NCBI GenBank assembly: GCA_910591455.2
Contig: OU342804.1
Location: forward strand, 31,257,421 to 31,321,420
Direction of reading: 5' to 3'
DNA: 64,000 nt
Origin: Pholis gunnellus
Taxonomy: Eukaryota; Chordata; Actinopteri; Perciformes; Pholidae
Numbering within the stretch: the first letter of the stretch is position 1; every line of letters begins with the position of its first letter. Below are positions 1-8,849 of the stretch, piece by piece. The notes under the pieces were generated by a model. The model worked only from the letters and a program-made list of their open reading frames with translations, did no database searches and had not been told where the DNA came from. Both the position numbers and the translations under genes were made by a program.

Positions 1-128
1 AGTAACATATTTTGTTGCTATGTGCAGAAGTGTGATGTACACTTGTTTGTAGATTATAGCAATCAATTCATGGCAGCTTTATATTGATTCTTAGGTCTAT
101 GTGTTAATTATTTTCTCTTGCTTTGTAG

Positions 129-362
129 GTGCATTTGAGTGACCCTGACAGGATGCCCATCTTGGCAAAGGCTTTCTTTTCTGCTGCACACGACCACCTG
201 CTGAGGAAGTTGCTGGAGCCAGTTCCTACCAAGAAGCCAGAGACACCAAAGACATCCCCTCCTGCTCGCAGGATCTCGCCGAAGCTGGTCGTGAAGGGAG
301 AGGTCCGAGTGCCACGCCGACCAGACCCATCTGAGTGGACATTTGTTGCACGTGGCAAGAAG
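129..362 (+). CDS. Exon 1 in window: Pro/Lys/Arg-rich N-terminal part of the helentron protease gene
   Basis: A 78-codon open exon lies between a good acceptor (pyrimidine tract ending TTTGTAG, 121-128) and a donor (AAG|GTAAAT at 362/363). The frame is phase 0 at both ends. The product starts VHLSDPDRMPILAKAFFSAA and becomes rich in Pro, Lys and Arg; I recognise no domain. It starts without ATG, so the true start lies in an earlier exon left of the window. The grouping with the downstream exons rests on the fact that each of the next six exons is also open and phase 0, and the last runs into the protease reading frame. That is inference without transcript evidence. It could instead be a host exon captured by the element. 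Confidence 0.55.
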
Positions 363-486
363 GTAAATTATTGTAGACTGTAATTTTGTAGCTGATTGTG
401 CAAACACTTGTATAGTGTTAACATAGTATCATGTAATGGTCAAAGGAGACACGTGTTTAATTTAAGGAATGCTATTTTCATTACAG

Positions 487-552
487 AGGCGCCATTTTGG
501 GGAACCAGAGCAGTCTTGTGGTGCACCCAAGAGGAGGCTTGTTCATCAGCAG
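487..552 (+). CDS. Exon 2: 22-codon phase-0 exon
   Basis: 66 bp between TTACAG (481-486) and CAG|GTTTGT (552/553). Translation RRHFGEPEQSCGAPKRRLVH plus QQ, strongly basic. The length is divisible by three and the frame is open, so it can be skipped or included without shifting the frame. No domain recognised. Confidence 0.5.
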
Positions 553-659
553 GTTTGTCATCTTTAATTTATTTGTTGGAAAACATGGAAATATTTATTG
601 ATTATATTTGAGTTTGTGTGGTAAGGTGTCCATAATATGTTTTCTGCTTTATATTTCAG

Positions 660-800
660 ATTGTCAAGGAATGTTCTGTACGTCTCTGGAGGTTCAGCAG
701 TGCCATCTTGGATGCCATGGATGCTGTTGTTCCATCGCATCTTCCAAGCCCACCAGAGAGCCCAGCAGAGCACCCAGCAGTCATTTCCCAATGCAGAAAG
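660..800 (+). CDS. Exon 3: 47-codon phase-0 exon, Pro/Ser-rich end
   Basis: 141 bp between ATATTTCAG (651-659) and AAAG|GTAACT (800/801), open in phase 0. It starts IVKECSVRLWRFSSAILDAM and ends in a Pro/Ser/Glu-rich stretch (PSPPESPAEHPA), which looks like a disordered linker. No domain recognised. Confidence 0.5.
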
Positions 801-920
801 GTAACTAGCAACTACATGTTCTCGGTCTATAGAGTTGTTATTAAGTCTGAAATTATTATAATTCCATTCCAAAATGTTGCAAGTTGTGCTTACAAATGTT
901 TGTTGTTCATCTCAATTTAG

Positions 921-977
921 GAACGCCGCATGGGACGACCACAGAAGGCAGTTTCACACAAGACGGTGACAGAGCAG
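921..977 (+). CDS. Exon 4: 19-codon phase-0 exon
   Basis: 57 bp between CTCAATTTAG (911-920) and GCAG|GTGTGT (977/978). It encodes ERRMGRPQKAVSHKTVTEQ. The RRMGRPQK segment resembles an AT-hook core (Arg-Gly-Arg-Pro) with Met for the first Arg; this is a weak resemblance only. Confidence 0.5.
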
Positions 978-1116
978 GTGTGTTTTCTGTGTATATCATA
1001 TCTGTCTGTTGTGAAATTAAGTTGTATGCAGTCTACGTTCATTACAAGTAGTGACATTTCAGCAGAGCATTGTGGAAATAAATGTGCTGAAAGTTATATG
1101 TGGCATTTTCTTTTAG

Positions 1117-1185
1117 GTGGAGGTCACACCTAGTTTTGCAGCAATCCCTTTGGAGCCATCAGAGACCGTGGATGTGAATGCAGAG
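1117..1185 (+). CDS. Exon 5: first copy of a 69-bp repeated exon
   Basis: 69 bp (23 codons), phase 0, between CTTTTAG (ends 1116) and GAG|GTTGGT (1185/1186). It starts VEVTPSFAAIPLEPSETV and ends DVNAE. Exon 6 has the same length, the same VDVNAE end and the same GTTGGT donor. The introns after both begin alike (GTTGGT, then ATATA/TATTTAAATGAG and AACAGAACATGTT). Exon and following intron were therefore duplicated as one unit. Confidence 0.55.
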
Positions 1186-1376
1186 GTTGGTGTACTACTT
1201 ATATATAAATGAGTTAACAGAACATGTTGTTAGTGAAAATGCAGTTCAATTGCACTGAAATCAGTTTTTAAGCCTTACTGTTTCTGTTTTCACGAGTGTC
1301 TTACTTATCACTTCTTTGCCAAGTCATATATAAGTACATGTTTGTAAGTGTTCTTTCTGGCTTTATGTTCCCCAAG

Positions 1377-1445
1377 GTGCCAATCCCCCAGGCTGTGGAA
1401 CTCCCTCCAAGGCCAACGTCTCTGCCAGTGGATGTGAATGCAGAG
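1377..1445 (+). CDS. Exon 6: second copy of the 69-bp repeated exon
   Basis: 69 bp, phase 0, between CCCCAAG (ends 1376) and GAG|GTTGGT (1445/1446). It starts VPIPQAVELPPRPTSLPVDV and ends NAE. Its first nine codons, VPIPQAVEL, are identical to the start of the long last exon at 1636. The duplication therefore reaches the last exon, where the old donor has changed to GTGAGAGAGAGTG and is read through. Confidence 0.55.
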
Positions 1446-1635
1446 GTTGGTTTACTTATATTTAAATGAGCTAACAGAACATGTTATTGAAGTTCCAATT
1501 CGATGGAAAAGTAGTTGTTAAGCCGTGTCGTTGCATAGATATAGATCTCCATCTATCTCTTATGTATCACATCATTGTCAAATAATGAATAAGTACATGT
1601 TTTTAATTGTTCTTTGTCACTTTATGATCCTTAAG

Positions 1636-4600
1636 GTGCCAATCCCCCAGGCTGTGGAACTCTCCTCAACGCCAACATCACCTGCCAGGGCTCTGCCAGT
1701 GGATGTGAGAGAGAGTGACCACCTTAAGGGCTGCACACAAAGACACATCAAAGGTCAGGCTGGTTCTAATCCTATTGAGTGTATCTGTGCAAGCAAACGG
1801 CAAGCGGCTGTTATCACTGGGACTGTTTTCAGCAAAGCGGCTGGACAGTCTAATGTGAACATGGGTCTTGCACGGAGTGTTGTTGCTGCAATCAAACATG
1901 TGATTACGCCTGTATGCACATGGAAGGGGTCAGAAATTGATAGCGTATGTGTAGAAAGTATGAAATTGGAAACGGCAAGCCATCAAAGTAATGTAGCAGA
2001 GAAAGATCTGTGCACGTTGCTAAAACAGAGTGCTGTGTTTGGCATTAGCTGGGCAGTTGATGTGGGCGAGCCAGAGTACAGTAACTTTGAGTTGAACAGT
2101 GAGACTGTGCTGTCGAACAAAATGGAAGAACTACTCAATAGAGATGGAATGTGTCTTTTGAACCTTGACGGTGCAGTTATGGCTGTTATTCAACACGGCA
2201 AGTTCTTCGTAGTAGTTGATTGTGGCGTACGTGACGCCAAGTCTGGGTTGGCATCTGTTTATGGCACGCCTGTGGCCATTTTCAACACATGCATGGCAGA
2301 CCTGATGTATCACATTAGAGATCTGAAGGAGTCGGTAAATGCTGGGTGGTGGGGGATTCACAGCCTTTCAGTTCAGTACCAAACTGACATGGAGTGCGCT
2401 ACTGGGTTTACAGACAGTGTAGACAAACATTCTGTCAGTTGTGATGGTGGCAACAGTAGTGACGTGAATGTTGCAACTGATGTTGAGGCAGGCAGTTCTG
2501 TCAGGCTTGGTAACAGTGTGAGGGGATCATTTCACCAGGGGGATGAGAGGTTTACATTTGGAGGAGTTCAGTGCATGGCAATTGCGTTGGTAAGTTTAGC
2601 AAAACATAGTAGAGCGAGTGTTTTCTCATGGCAGACAACATATCTGGACTCGGTGTTGCTTTCAGGTGACCAGTTGTACACAAGTTTGAGAGAACACGAC
2701 GCAATCAGCGGCAGCTCTAGTTTGTTGTGTGTTAATGACTTGCCTAAGCAGAGAGTTATTGATGGACATCATTTTCAATTTAGCTATGCTAGCGACTTTG
2801 TGGCAGGATATGTAAATGTGGTTGAAGGTGAACTGATTGAAAATCATACCATCGCCACTCTTCATAGTGGACTGGTGCAGATCTTGTCAAAATACACCAC
2901 ATGTCTTCTGACTTTGTGTGCCAATACGTGTGCAATCATTAAGGGAAATGGAGAGTATGCAATGGTTGACTCGCATGCACGCAATGCTAGTGGCATGGTT
3001 GATGGAGAGGGAGTGAGCGTTGTTTTGTATTTCGCTTCAATGGACGATCTTTACCAGCACGTTTGCCATCTGTCTGCAGGGTTTGGTAGTTATCTAAAGC
3101 CTTTTGAACTAAGTGGCGTTTGTGTCACTGAGAGTCCTTCAAAACCAACCAGTTTGCCACAAAATGTAACACAACTTCGCCATGTGAGTAGTCTTGTTGC
3201 ACAACCAACAGTGCTGTGTAAAGATTCTAAAACATTTGTAACTCAGGATTTGGATTTTGTGATACTTGAAGATGAACCGAACATCAACATTACCGGAAGT
3301 AACAAGCGTTTAAAAGTAACATCGAGTGGTAAAAGGTCTGCTGAGATTGATTTTGGTTCAGCACAAAATGTAGGAAACAGGAATGCTAAAAGATCAAAGT
3401 GCAAGATGTCAGTTGGCAAAGAATCTGAACAAAACAAAACATATGTTTCCCAAGTTAACTCTGATGTTGAATTTGTTTGTGAAGTTGAAAATGTGAAGCT
3501 GGACTTTACACCAATCTGTGAACGTGTGGCACAAGCTTTGTGCACATGTTTAAGAATACAACATGAAAAAATACACACAGTGGAACCTACACATGTTGGT
3601 CAATTAGGAGTCCCATGCAAAAATGAAAGCATATTGGCTGATGGTAATTGTTTCTTTCGCGCTATCTCTCAAGCTATAAGTGGAACACAAAATAATCATC
3701 TCACAGTTCGCCGAGCTATTGTTAGACAGTTGGAAATGAATGCTGACCACTATGTGAAGAATTTGAGGAGTGTGTATTCTTCAGTATCGCAGTACCTAAC
3801 AAATACTCAAATGCGAAAGGCTAAGACCTGGGCTACAGAACTTGAAATACAAGCAGCAGCAGATAAATTAGGAGTACACATATTTACATTTCTTGATGGG
3901 CGGTGGCTGAAATATAGTTGCACCACCAAACTTTTCTCCAAACATTGCATATATTTAGAAAATCTTGCTGGTAACCATTATGAAAATGTAGTTTGTGTTC
4001 ATCTACCTGGACTGCAATCTTGTTATGGATCATGCAAAAACAATCTTTCATTTGACAAAGAGTACAAAACTAGATCACAAAAGACAAAACAATGTAGTAC
4101 ATTACAAACAGTGCAGAATGACACCTGCTGCACAGCTGCTGTTGAACGTGATTCTGCTGATATTGTTGAAATGCTAAGCAACGTTCCAAACATATTTTGT
4201 CCTCTTTCCACTGAAGTTGCACAGAAATTAACCAGGAAATGCGGTGTTGATTTTGTCAAGCACGGTATACAATTACCCACAGCATATGGATCTTTAGGTG
4301 TTGTGTGTAAAACTCATAAAGTTGAACAGGACAATAACAGTTACTTTCGTTCAATATCCCAAGTGATATGTGGTTCTCAAAATGGTCATCGCAAAGTAAG
4401 AACTGTTGTTATTAAGTATATGGAGGATCACAGTGACGAAACCATGAAGCTTTTAGGGAAAGATTTTGTTTCACTATCAGATTATTTTGACATGTCGCAA
4501 ATGAAATGTGTTAACAATAGGGCAACAGAAATAGAACTACAGGCAACTGCAAATGCATTTGGACTGGACATACTAACAAACACTGATGGAAAATGGCTCA

Positions 4601-5409
4601 CTTACCATGCAATAACTTCAGAAATGTCAAATCAAGCAATATATCTACAATCATATGGCAATACCCACTTTGAACCAGTGGTTTGTGTACATCCTTTAAA
4701 TGACCAGAATTGCTTTAATGTTTGTAAAGAAAGCATTTTACCTGACACACTGTACATGTGTAGGAGAAAAAAACAAGATACACCTGGAGTTGCAAAATCT
4801 CCTCAAAAGGAGAATGTTAAAGAACAGGCATATAGTTTATCTCCCTCAAAGTATTTGAAGACGAAAGACAGTTGCCGTATGAAAATGCATTATGAGACTA
4901 ATGAAAGATATCAACAAAGCAATAAAAGTGTTTCCAGTAAAAAATATATTATGCACATGGAAGAAATTAAACAACAAAATAAGAGTAAATACAAACTGGA
5001 TCTTCGTCATAAAGAGAAAATTAAACTATTGAGTAAGAATAAATACAAAGTAGATGATGGTTATAAAGAGAAAAAGAAACTATTGAGTAAGACTAAATAC
5101 AAAGAAGATGATGTCCATAAAGAGAAAATGAAACTATTGAGTACGACTAAATACAAAGAAGATGATGTCCATAAAGAGAAAATGAAACTATTGAGTACGA
5201 CTAAATACAAAGAAGATGATGTACATAAAGTAAACATCAGAGGTCTGAGTAGGTTAAAATATGCAAAGGATTTAAAGCACCGTGAGAATGTTAAAACAAT
5301 CAGTAAAAAGAAATACCATAACAATGCTAAATTCAAGGAAAGTGTCATTAAAGCTATTAAGGTAAAGAGGCAAAACAAAAAGAAAAGTCTAAGGACTTTG
5401 TCTTTGTGA
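1636..5409 (+). CDS. Long last exon: double C76-like and double OTU cysteine-protease protein with Lys-rich repeat tail
   Basis: The exon starts at 1636 after CCTTAAG. The ATG at 1525 lies in the intron and is not a credible start. 1257 codons follow, open to TGA at 5407-5409. Domains in order: a degenerate C76-like domain (about 1740-2340); a second C76-like domain (about 2540-3090) with Gln-Cys in GGVQCMAIAL (Cys codon 2572) and MVDSHARN (Asp 2968, His 2974); OTU 1 (about 3585-4010) with DGNCFF (Asp 3640, Cys 3649) and NHYENV (His 3976); OTU 2 (about 4280-4710), where Cys is Ser (4339) but THFEPV keeps His (4666); then basic 18-residue repeats (about 4960-5390). OTU proteases are known in vertebrate helentrons, and both families remove ubiquitin in other settings. 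The target here is unknown. C76 assignment is by motif only. The protein likely acts alongside the Rep-helicase encoded next door. Confidence 0.75.
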   Translation: MPIPQAVELSSTPTSPARALPVDVRESDHLKGCTQRHIKGQAGSNPIECICASKRQAAVITGTVFSKAAGQSNVNMGLARSVVAAIKHVITPVCTWKGSEIDSVCVESMKLETASHQSNVAEKDLCTLLKQSAVFGISWAVDVGEPEYSNFELNSETVLSNKMEELLNRDGMCLLNLDGAVMAVIQHGKFFVVVDCGVRDAKSGLASVYGTPVAIFNTCMADLMYHIRDLKESVNAGWWGIHSLSVQYQTDMECATGFTDSVDKHSVSCDGGNSSDVNVATDVEAGSSVRLGNSVRGSFHQGDERFTFGGVQCMAIALVSLAKHSRASVFSWQTTYLDSVLLSGDQLYTSLREHDAISGSSSLLCVNDLPKQRVIDGHHFQFSYASDFVAGYVNVVEGELIENHTIATLHSGLVQILSKYTTCLLTLCANTCAIIKGNGEYAMVDSHARNASGMVDGEGVSVVLYFASMDDLYQHVCHLSAGFGSYLKPFELSGVCVTESPSKPTSLPQNVTQLRHVSSLVAQPTVLCKDSKTFVTQDLDFVILEDEPNINITGSNKRLKVTSSGKRSAEIDFGSAQNVGNRNAKRSKCKMSVGKESEQNKTYVSQVNSDVEFVCEVENVKLDFTPICERVAQALCTCLRIQHEKIHTVEPTHVGQLGVPCKNESILADGNCFFRAISQAISGTQNNHLTVRRAIVRQLEMNADHYVKNLRSVYSSVSQYLTNTQMRKAKTWATELEIQAAADKLGVHIFTFLDGRWLKYSCTTKLFSKHCIYLENLAGNHYENVVCVHLPGLQSCYGSCKNNLSFDKEYKTRSQKTKQCSTLQTVQNDTCCTAAVERDSADIVEMLSNVPNIFCPLSTEVAQKLTRKCGVDFVKHGIQLPTAYGSLGVVCKTHKVEQDNNSYFRSISQVICGSQNGHRKVRTVVIKYMEDHSDETMKLLGKDFVSLSDYFDMSQMKCVNNRATEIELQATANAFGLDILTNTDGKWLTYHAITSEMSNQAIYLQSYGNTHFEPVVCVHPLNDQNCFNVCKESILPDTLYMCRRKKQDTPGVAKSPQKENVKEQAYSLSPSKYLKTKDSCRMKMHYETNERYQQSNKSVSSKKYIMHMEEIKQQNKSKYKLDLRHKEKIKLLSKNKYKVDDGYKEKKKLLSKTKYKEDDVHKEKMKLLSTTKYKEDDVHKEKMKLLSTTKYKEDDVHKVNIRGLSRLKYAKDLKHRENVKTISKKKYHNNAKFKESVIKAIKVKRQNKKKSLRTLSL
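5008..5223 (+). repeat. 54-bp in-frame tandem repeat encoding 18-residue Lys-rich units
   Basis: Four clear units (5008-5061, 5062-5115, 5116-5169, 5170-5223) with unit protein HKEKMKLLSTTKYKEDDV. Diverged units flank them on both sides, from about 4960 to 5390. Units 3 and 4 differ at one base, so the last duplication is recent. The reading frame is kept throughout, and the basic repeats could bind nucleic acid (inference). Confidence 0.85.
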
Positions 5410-5415
5410 TGGAGC
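5403..5415 (+). promoter_or_regulatory. TGATG stop/start overlap between the two helentron reading frames
   Basis: The stop of the first frame (TGA, 5407-5409) shares its A with the ATG of the second (5409-5411). The ATG has G at -3 and G at +4, a strong start context. Overlaps of this type let ribosomes re-start in some eukaryotic transposons (for example UAAUG in the SART1 LINE). Whether it works here is inference. Confidence 0.5.
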
Positions 5416-8400
5416 AGTTTACAGCCCATGTTAAAAATGGGCCAGAGTTTGTGTGTTGTGTTTGCCAAAGGTTATTGTTTGAACATCAGGTTTTGCATTG
5501 TAAGAGAGATGCTTATAAAAAAAAAAATAAAATATTGCTTAATGCAGACAAATGCATTAGCTATGATTTTGTTCACAAATGTAATGATATCTGTGCATCA
5601 CCGTGCCAACTTTTGCAGTCAGCTAGGGGTCAACTGTGGATATGCTACACTTGCCATTTTAAACTTAAAAAAGGTGAAGTTCCAGCTCAATGTACAGTTA
5701 ACAATTTGACAATAGATCCCATTCCCACAGAATTAGCCTGTCTAAACAATTTAGAACAACATCTAATAGCACTTCATATTCCATTTATGAAAATCTTAGC
5801 ATTACCCAGAGGTGGACAAAATGGTGTACATGGACCAGTAACATGTGTTCCAGCCAACATAGTTCAAACCACTAAATTGCTTCCTCACTCAGATGATGGA
5901 TCTCTGTTGCGTGTGAAATTGAAACGTAAACTAACATATAAAGGACATTATGAGTATAAATTTGTTAATACCATGCATGTAAGACGAGCCATACATTTTT
6001 TGAGACAAAGTAACATTCATTATAAAGACGTAAAATTTAATGAAGAGTGGCTGAATGCATTTTGTAGGGAAGAAAATATTGACATGGAGGATAAAGAGAG
6101 TGATTCAAATACAGAAACTGGTAAAACAACGACAGATGGTGAGGATGAGCTCTTGCATGATCGACAACAGCACTGTATGTTTCAAGACACTTGTCTTATG
6201 CCAGTTGACATTGGGCAAGAAATGCTAGATCAATATGTTGATGATATCTTAAATATTGCTCCAGCTGAAGGCAATAATCCTGTACACTTGCTTACAGATC
6301 ACTGTAACGAAGCCAAATGCTTCCCAGTGTTGTTTCCGCAAGGAAATAATACATATTCTAAAGGTAGGATAACAAAATTGTCATTGGCTAAGTATATAAA
6401 TGCTAGAATATTACATGCAGATGGTAGGTTTGCCCAAAACGTTGAGTACATCTTTTATGCTCAGTACATATCAGAAATTCAGCAGGTTTTATCAAGTGTA
6501 TCCATCGCTTTACGCAAGGGCAAAAGAGGTTCTAATTCCCAAAAAGTATCTAAGGATTTATTGAAAGACCAGGAGTCTTTGAGAAAAGTATTGAAGTTTG
6601 ATGAAGGGTATCGATTCCTTAAACCTATTCGTGGTACTCCAGCGTTTTGGCAGACAGCACAAAAAGATTTGGTGGCATGTACACGACAACTAGGTACTCC
6701 AACTTGGTATTGTTCATTTTCATCTGCAGATCTGCGATGGTCAAATCTCCTTACTAGTATATTGAAACAAGAGGGTAGAACACAAACTGTAGAAGATTTA
6801 GAGTGGTCAGACAAGTGTGAGCTCTTGCGTCGTAATCCTGTTACTGCAGCACGGATGTTTGATTATCGCTGGCATATGTTTTTGAAGAAAGTACTTCTCT
6901 CTCCATTACATCCATTAGGAAAAATGACAGACTATTTTTTTCGTGTTGAATTTCAAAAGCGGGGTTCACCACATGTGCATTGTTTATTCTGGATTGAGAA
7001 TGCACCTCGAATAGATAAAAACACAGATGAGGAGGTGATTGCGTTTATTAACAAATATGTCACATGTGCATTACCAACACATGACGCGTCATTATTAGAC
7101 ACTGTAACATCTGTGCAGCAGCATTCCAAAAGACATTCCAAAACCTGTAGAAAAAAGAATACTGTTTGTCGATTTGGCTTTCCAAGACCACCTTCTAATT
7201 GCGCGTTCATATGTCGCAGTTCACAAGAAAATGATAGCCCAAAAACATGTACCTGTGATGCAAATAACTTGACACAATATCAGTGTGTAAATCAAGAAAC
7301 AAATAAACAAAAAAGGGTTGCCGCAAAAGAGTTGCTGTCAAAAGTAAAAACTGCTCTCTCAGATGAGTCAGTGAAATATGATTCTGTGAATCAATTGTTT
7401 GACAGTGTGGGTGTAGATCAGGAGCGTTTTGAGGCTGCCTACAAATGTATGGGGAAAAAAACACATGTTGTGCTGAAGAGACAAGTTGATGAGATATGGA
7501 TTAATCAATATAATGATTCTCTCTTAAAATGTTGGAATGCCAATTTGGACATACAATATGTTTCTGATCCATACGCATGCATAGTGTATATTATTGCATA
7601 CATTTCTAAATCGGAACGAGAAATTGGACTATTGCTAGCCAATGCACAAAAAGAAGCCGCCACACAAGGGAATGTTGATGCTCAAGAAGCACTGAAGAAA
7701 TTAGGGCGTGTATACTTGCACAATAGAGATCTTTGTGCTCAAGAGGCAGCCTATAGAGTTGGAAATATGCATCTTAAAGAATGTTCCAGGAAAGTTGTAT
7801 TTGTCCCAACAGGGGATAATGTGGCTAAAATGAGTTTGCCATTAAAGGTCTTAAAAGAAAAGGCTAAATACAAAGAACTAACATCAGATGATATGTGGAT
7901 GACTGGTATAGTTGAGCGATATAGAAATAGGCCAAAAGATGCCACCTTTAATAACATGTGTTTGGCACAATTCGCAGCAGAATATAGAGTGGTGTCCAAA
8001 AATGAGAAGTCAAAATCAAAAATTGCTTTGAGCAACAACTTGGGATACATAACCAAAAGAACACGAACAAAACCTGCAATCATACGTTATGCGCGTTTTT
8101 CTAAAACGAAGTATCCAGAAAACTTTTATCAGAGTAATCTTCAGTTATTTTTACCATATCGAGTAGACACCCAGCTAAAACCCCAAACATTTGAAACATT
8201 TGAACAGTTTTATACAACTGGTGAAATCAAATTTACTGATGGCTCCAAACTTTCTGTCCAAACAATTGTTGACAGGAATAGAAGTGTCTTTGAAGTTGAT
8301 GCTGATGTGTTAGATAGAGTCCAAGCCACTATTGAAGAGGAAGGTATCTTAGAGGATGCCTGGTGTGAGATGTTCCCTGAACAAGAGCTTGAGCGCTTAG

Positions 8401-8849
8401 AATGTGAGGAAGAAGTTAAAGCGCAGGAACAGATAGAGGAAGAAGACCCAGAACATATTCCAGATCTATCAATGAGTACACAAGCAGGTGCACTTCTAGA
8501 GAAAAATAACAACATACTGAGTAGGGAAGACGGTTTAGCATTGATTCGATCACTCAATGAAATACAAATGGCAACATTTAATAAGGTAAGGAACTGGTCT
8601 TTAGCTAAAGTCAAGGGAGAGAATCCAACACCGCTTAACGTTTTCATTACAGGGGGTGCAGGAACAGGCAAAAGTCATTTAATTAAGGCTATCCAATATG
8701 AAGCAATGCGTTTACTGGCACCAACCTGTCAACATCCTGATGACATTTGTGTAGTATTAACTGCTCCAACTGGGATTGCTGCATACAATTTACATGCAGC
8801 AACCATTCACAACACATTTAGTATTGGCATTAATATTCAGTTACCATAA
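5409..8849 (+). CDS. Helentron Rep-helicase, N-terminal part up to an in-frame stop
   Basis: 1146 codons from the ATG at 5409. Cys-rich N-terminus (VCCVCQRLL from residue 15; WICYTCHFKLKKG) followed by a DUF6570-like segment (IPTELACLNNLEQHLIA, ALPRGGQNGVHGPV). The Helitron Rep domain follows: TWYCSFSSADLRW; the HUH motif SPHVHC with His 522 and His 524; the catalytic pair in VYIIAYISKSE with Tyr 727 and Tyr 731, the Y-x3-Y spacing of Helitron Rep. A Glu/Asp-rich linker leads to the PIF1-type helicase: Walker A GGAGTGKSHL (Lys 1088), then TAPTGIAA. In the family, HUH Rep nicks and rejoins DNA during rolling-circle-like transposition. TAA at 8847-8849 stops the frame between helicase motif Ia and Walker B; the same frame stays open after it. 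Confidence 0.9.
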   Translation: MEQFTAHVKNGPEFVCCVCQRLLFEHQVLHCKRDAYKKKNKILLNADKCISYDFVHKCNDICASPCQLLQSARGQLWICYTCHFKLKKGEVPAQCTVNNLTIDPIPTELACLNNLEQHLIALHIPFMKILALPRGGQNGVHGPVTCVPANIVQTTKLLPHSDDGSLLRVKLKRKLTYKGHYEYKFVNTMHVRRAIHFLRQSNIHYKDVKFNEEWLNAFCREENIDMEDKESDSNTETGKTTTDGEDELLHDRQQHCMFQDTCLMPVDIGQEMLDQYVDDILNIAPAEGNNPVHLLTDHCNEAKCFPVLFPQGNNTYSKGRITKLSLAKYINARILHADGRFAQNVEYIFYAQYISEIQQVLSSVSIALRKGKRGSNSQKVSKDLLKDQESLRKVLKFDEGYRFLKPIRGTPAFWQTAQKDLVACTRQLGTPTWYCSFSSADLRWSNLLTSILKQEGRTQTVEDLEWSDKCELLRRNPVTAARMFDYRWHMFLKKVLLSPLHPLGKMTDYFFRVEFQKRGSPHVHCLFWIENAPRIDKNTDEEVIAFINKYVTCALPTHDASLLDTVTSVQQHSKRHSKTCRKKNTVCRFGFPRPPSNCAFICRSSQENDSPKTCTCDANNLTQYQCVNQETNKQKRVAAKELLSKVKTALSDESVKYDSVNQLFDSVGVDQERFEAAYKCMGKKTHVVLKRQVDEIWINQYNDSLLKCWNANLDIQYVSDPYACIVYIIAYISKSEREIGLLLANAQKEAATQGNVDAQEALKKLGRVYLHNRDLCAQEAAYRVGNMHLKECSRKVVFVPTGDNVAKMSLPLKVLKEKAKYKELTSDDMWMTGIVERYRNRPKDATFNNMCLAQFAAEYRVVSKNEKSKSKIALSNNLGYITKRTRTKPAIIRYARFSKTKYPENFYQSNLQLFLPYRVDTQLKPQTFETFEQFYTTGEIKFTDGSKLSVQTIVDRNRSVFEVDADVLDRVQATIEEEGILEDAWCEMFPEQELERLECEEEVKAQEQIEEEDPEHIPDLSMSTQAGALLEKNNNILSREDGLALIRSLNEIQMATFNKVRNWSLAKVKGENPTPLNVFITGGAGTGKSHLIKAIQYEAMRLLAPTCQHPDDICVVLTAPTGIAAYNLHAATIHNTFSIGINIQLP

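Noticed and set aside
1525..1635. ATG start at 1525 for the protease frame
   Set aside because: These codons (MSLHRYRSPSISYV...) lie inside the intron, whose equivalent upstream copy is clearly intronic. The frame is entered by splicing at 1636.
5061..5468. 135-codon open frame on the - strand
   Set aside because: It is the antisense of the Lys-rich 54-bp repeats; the open frame and its Leu/Ser-rich product are a by-product of repeat composition.
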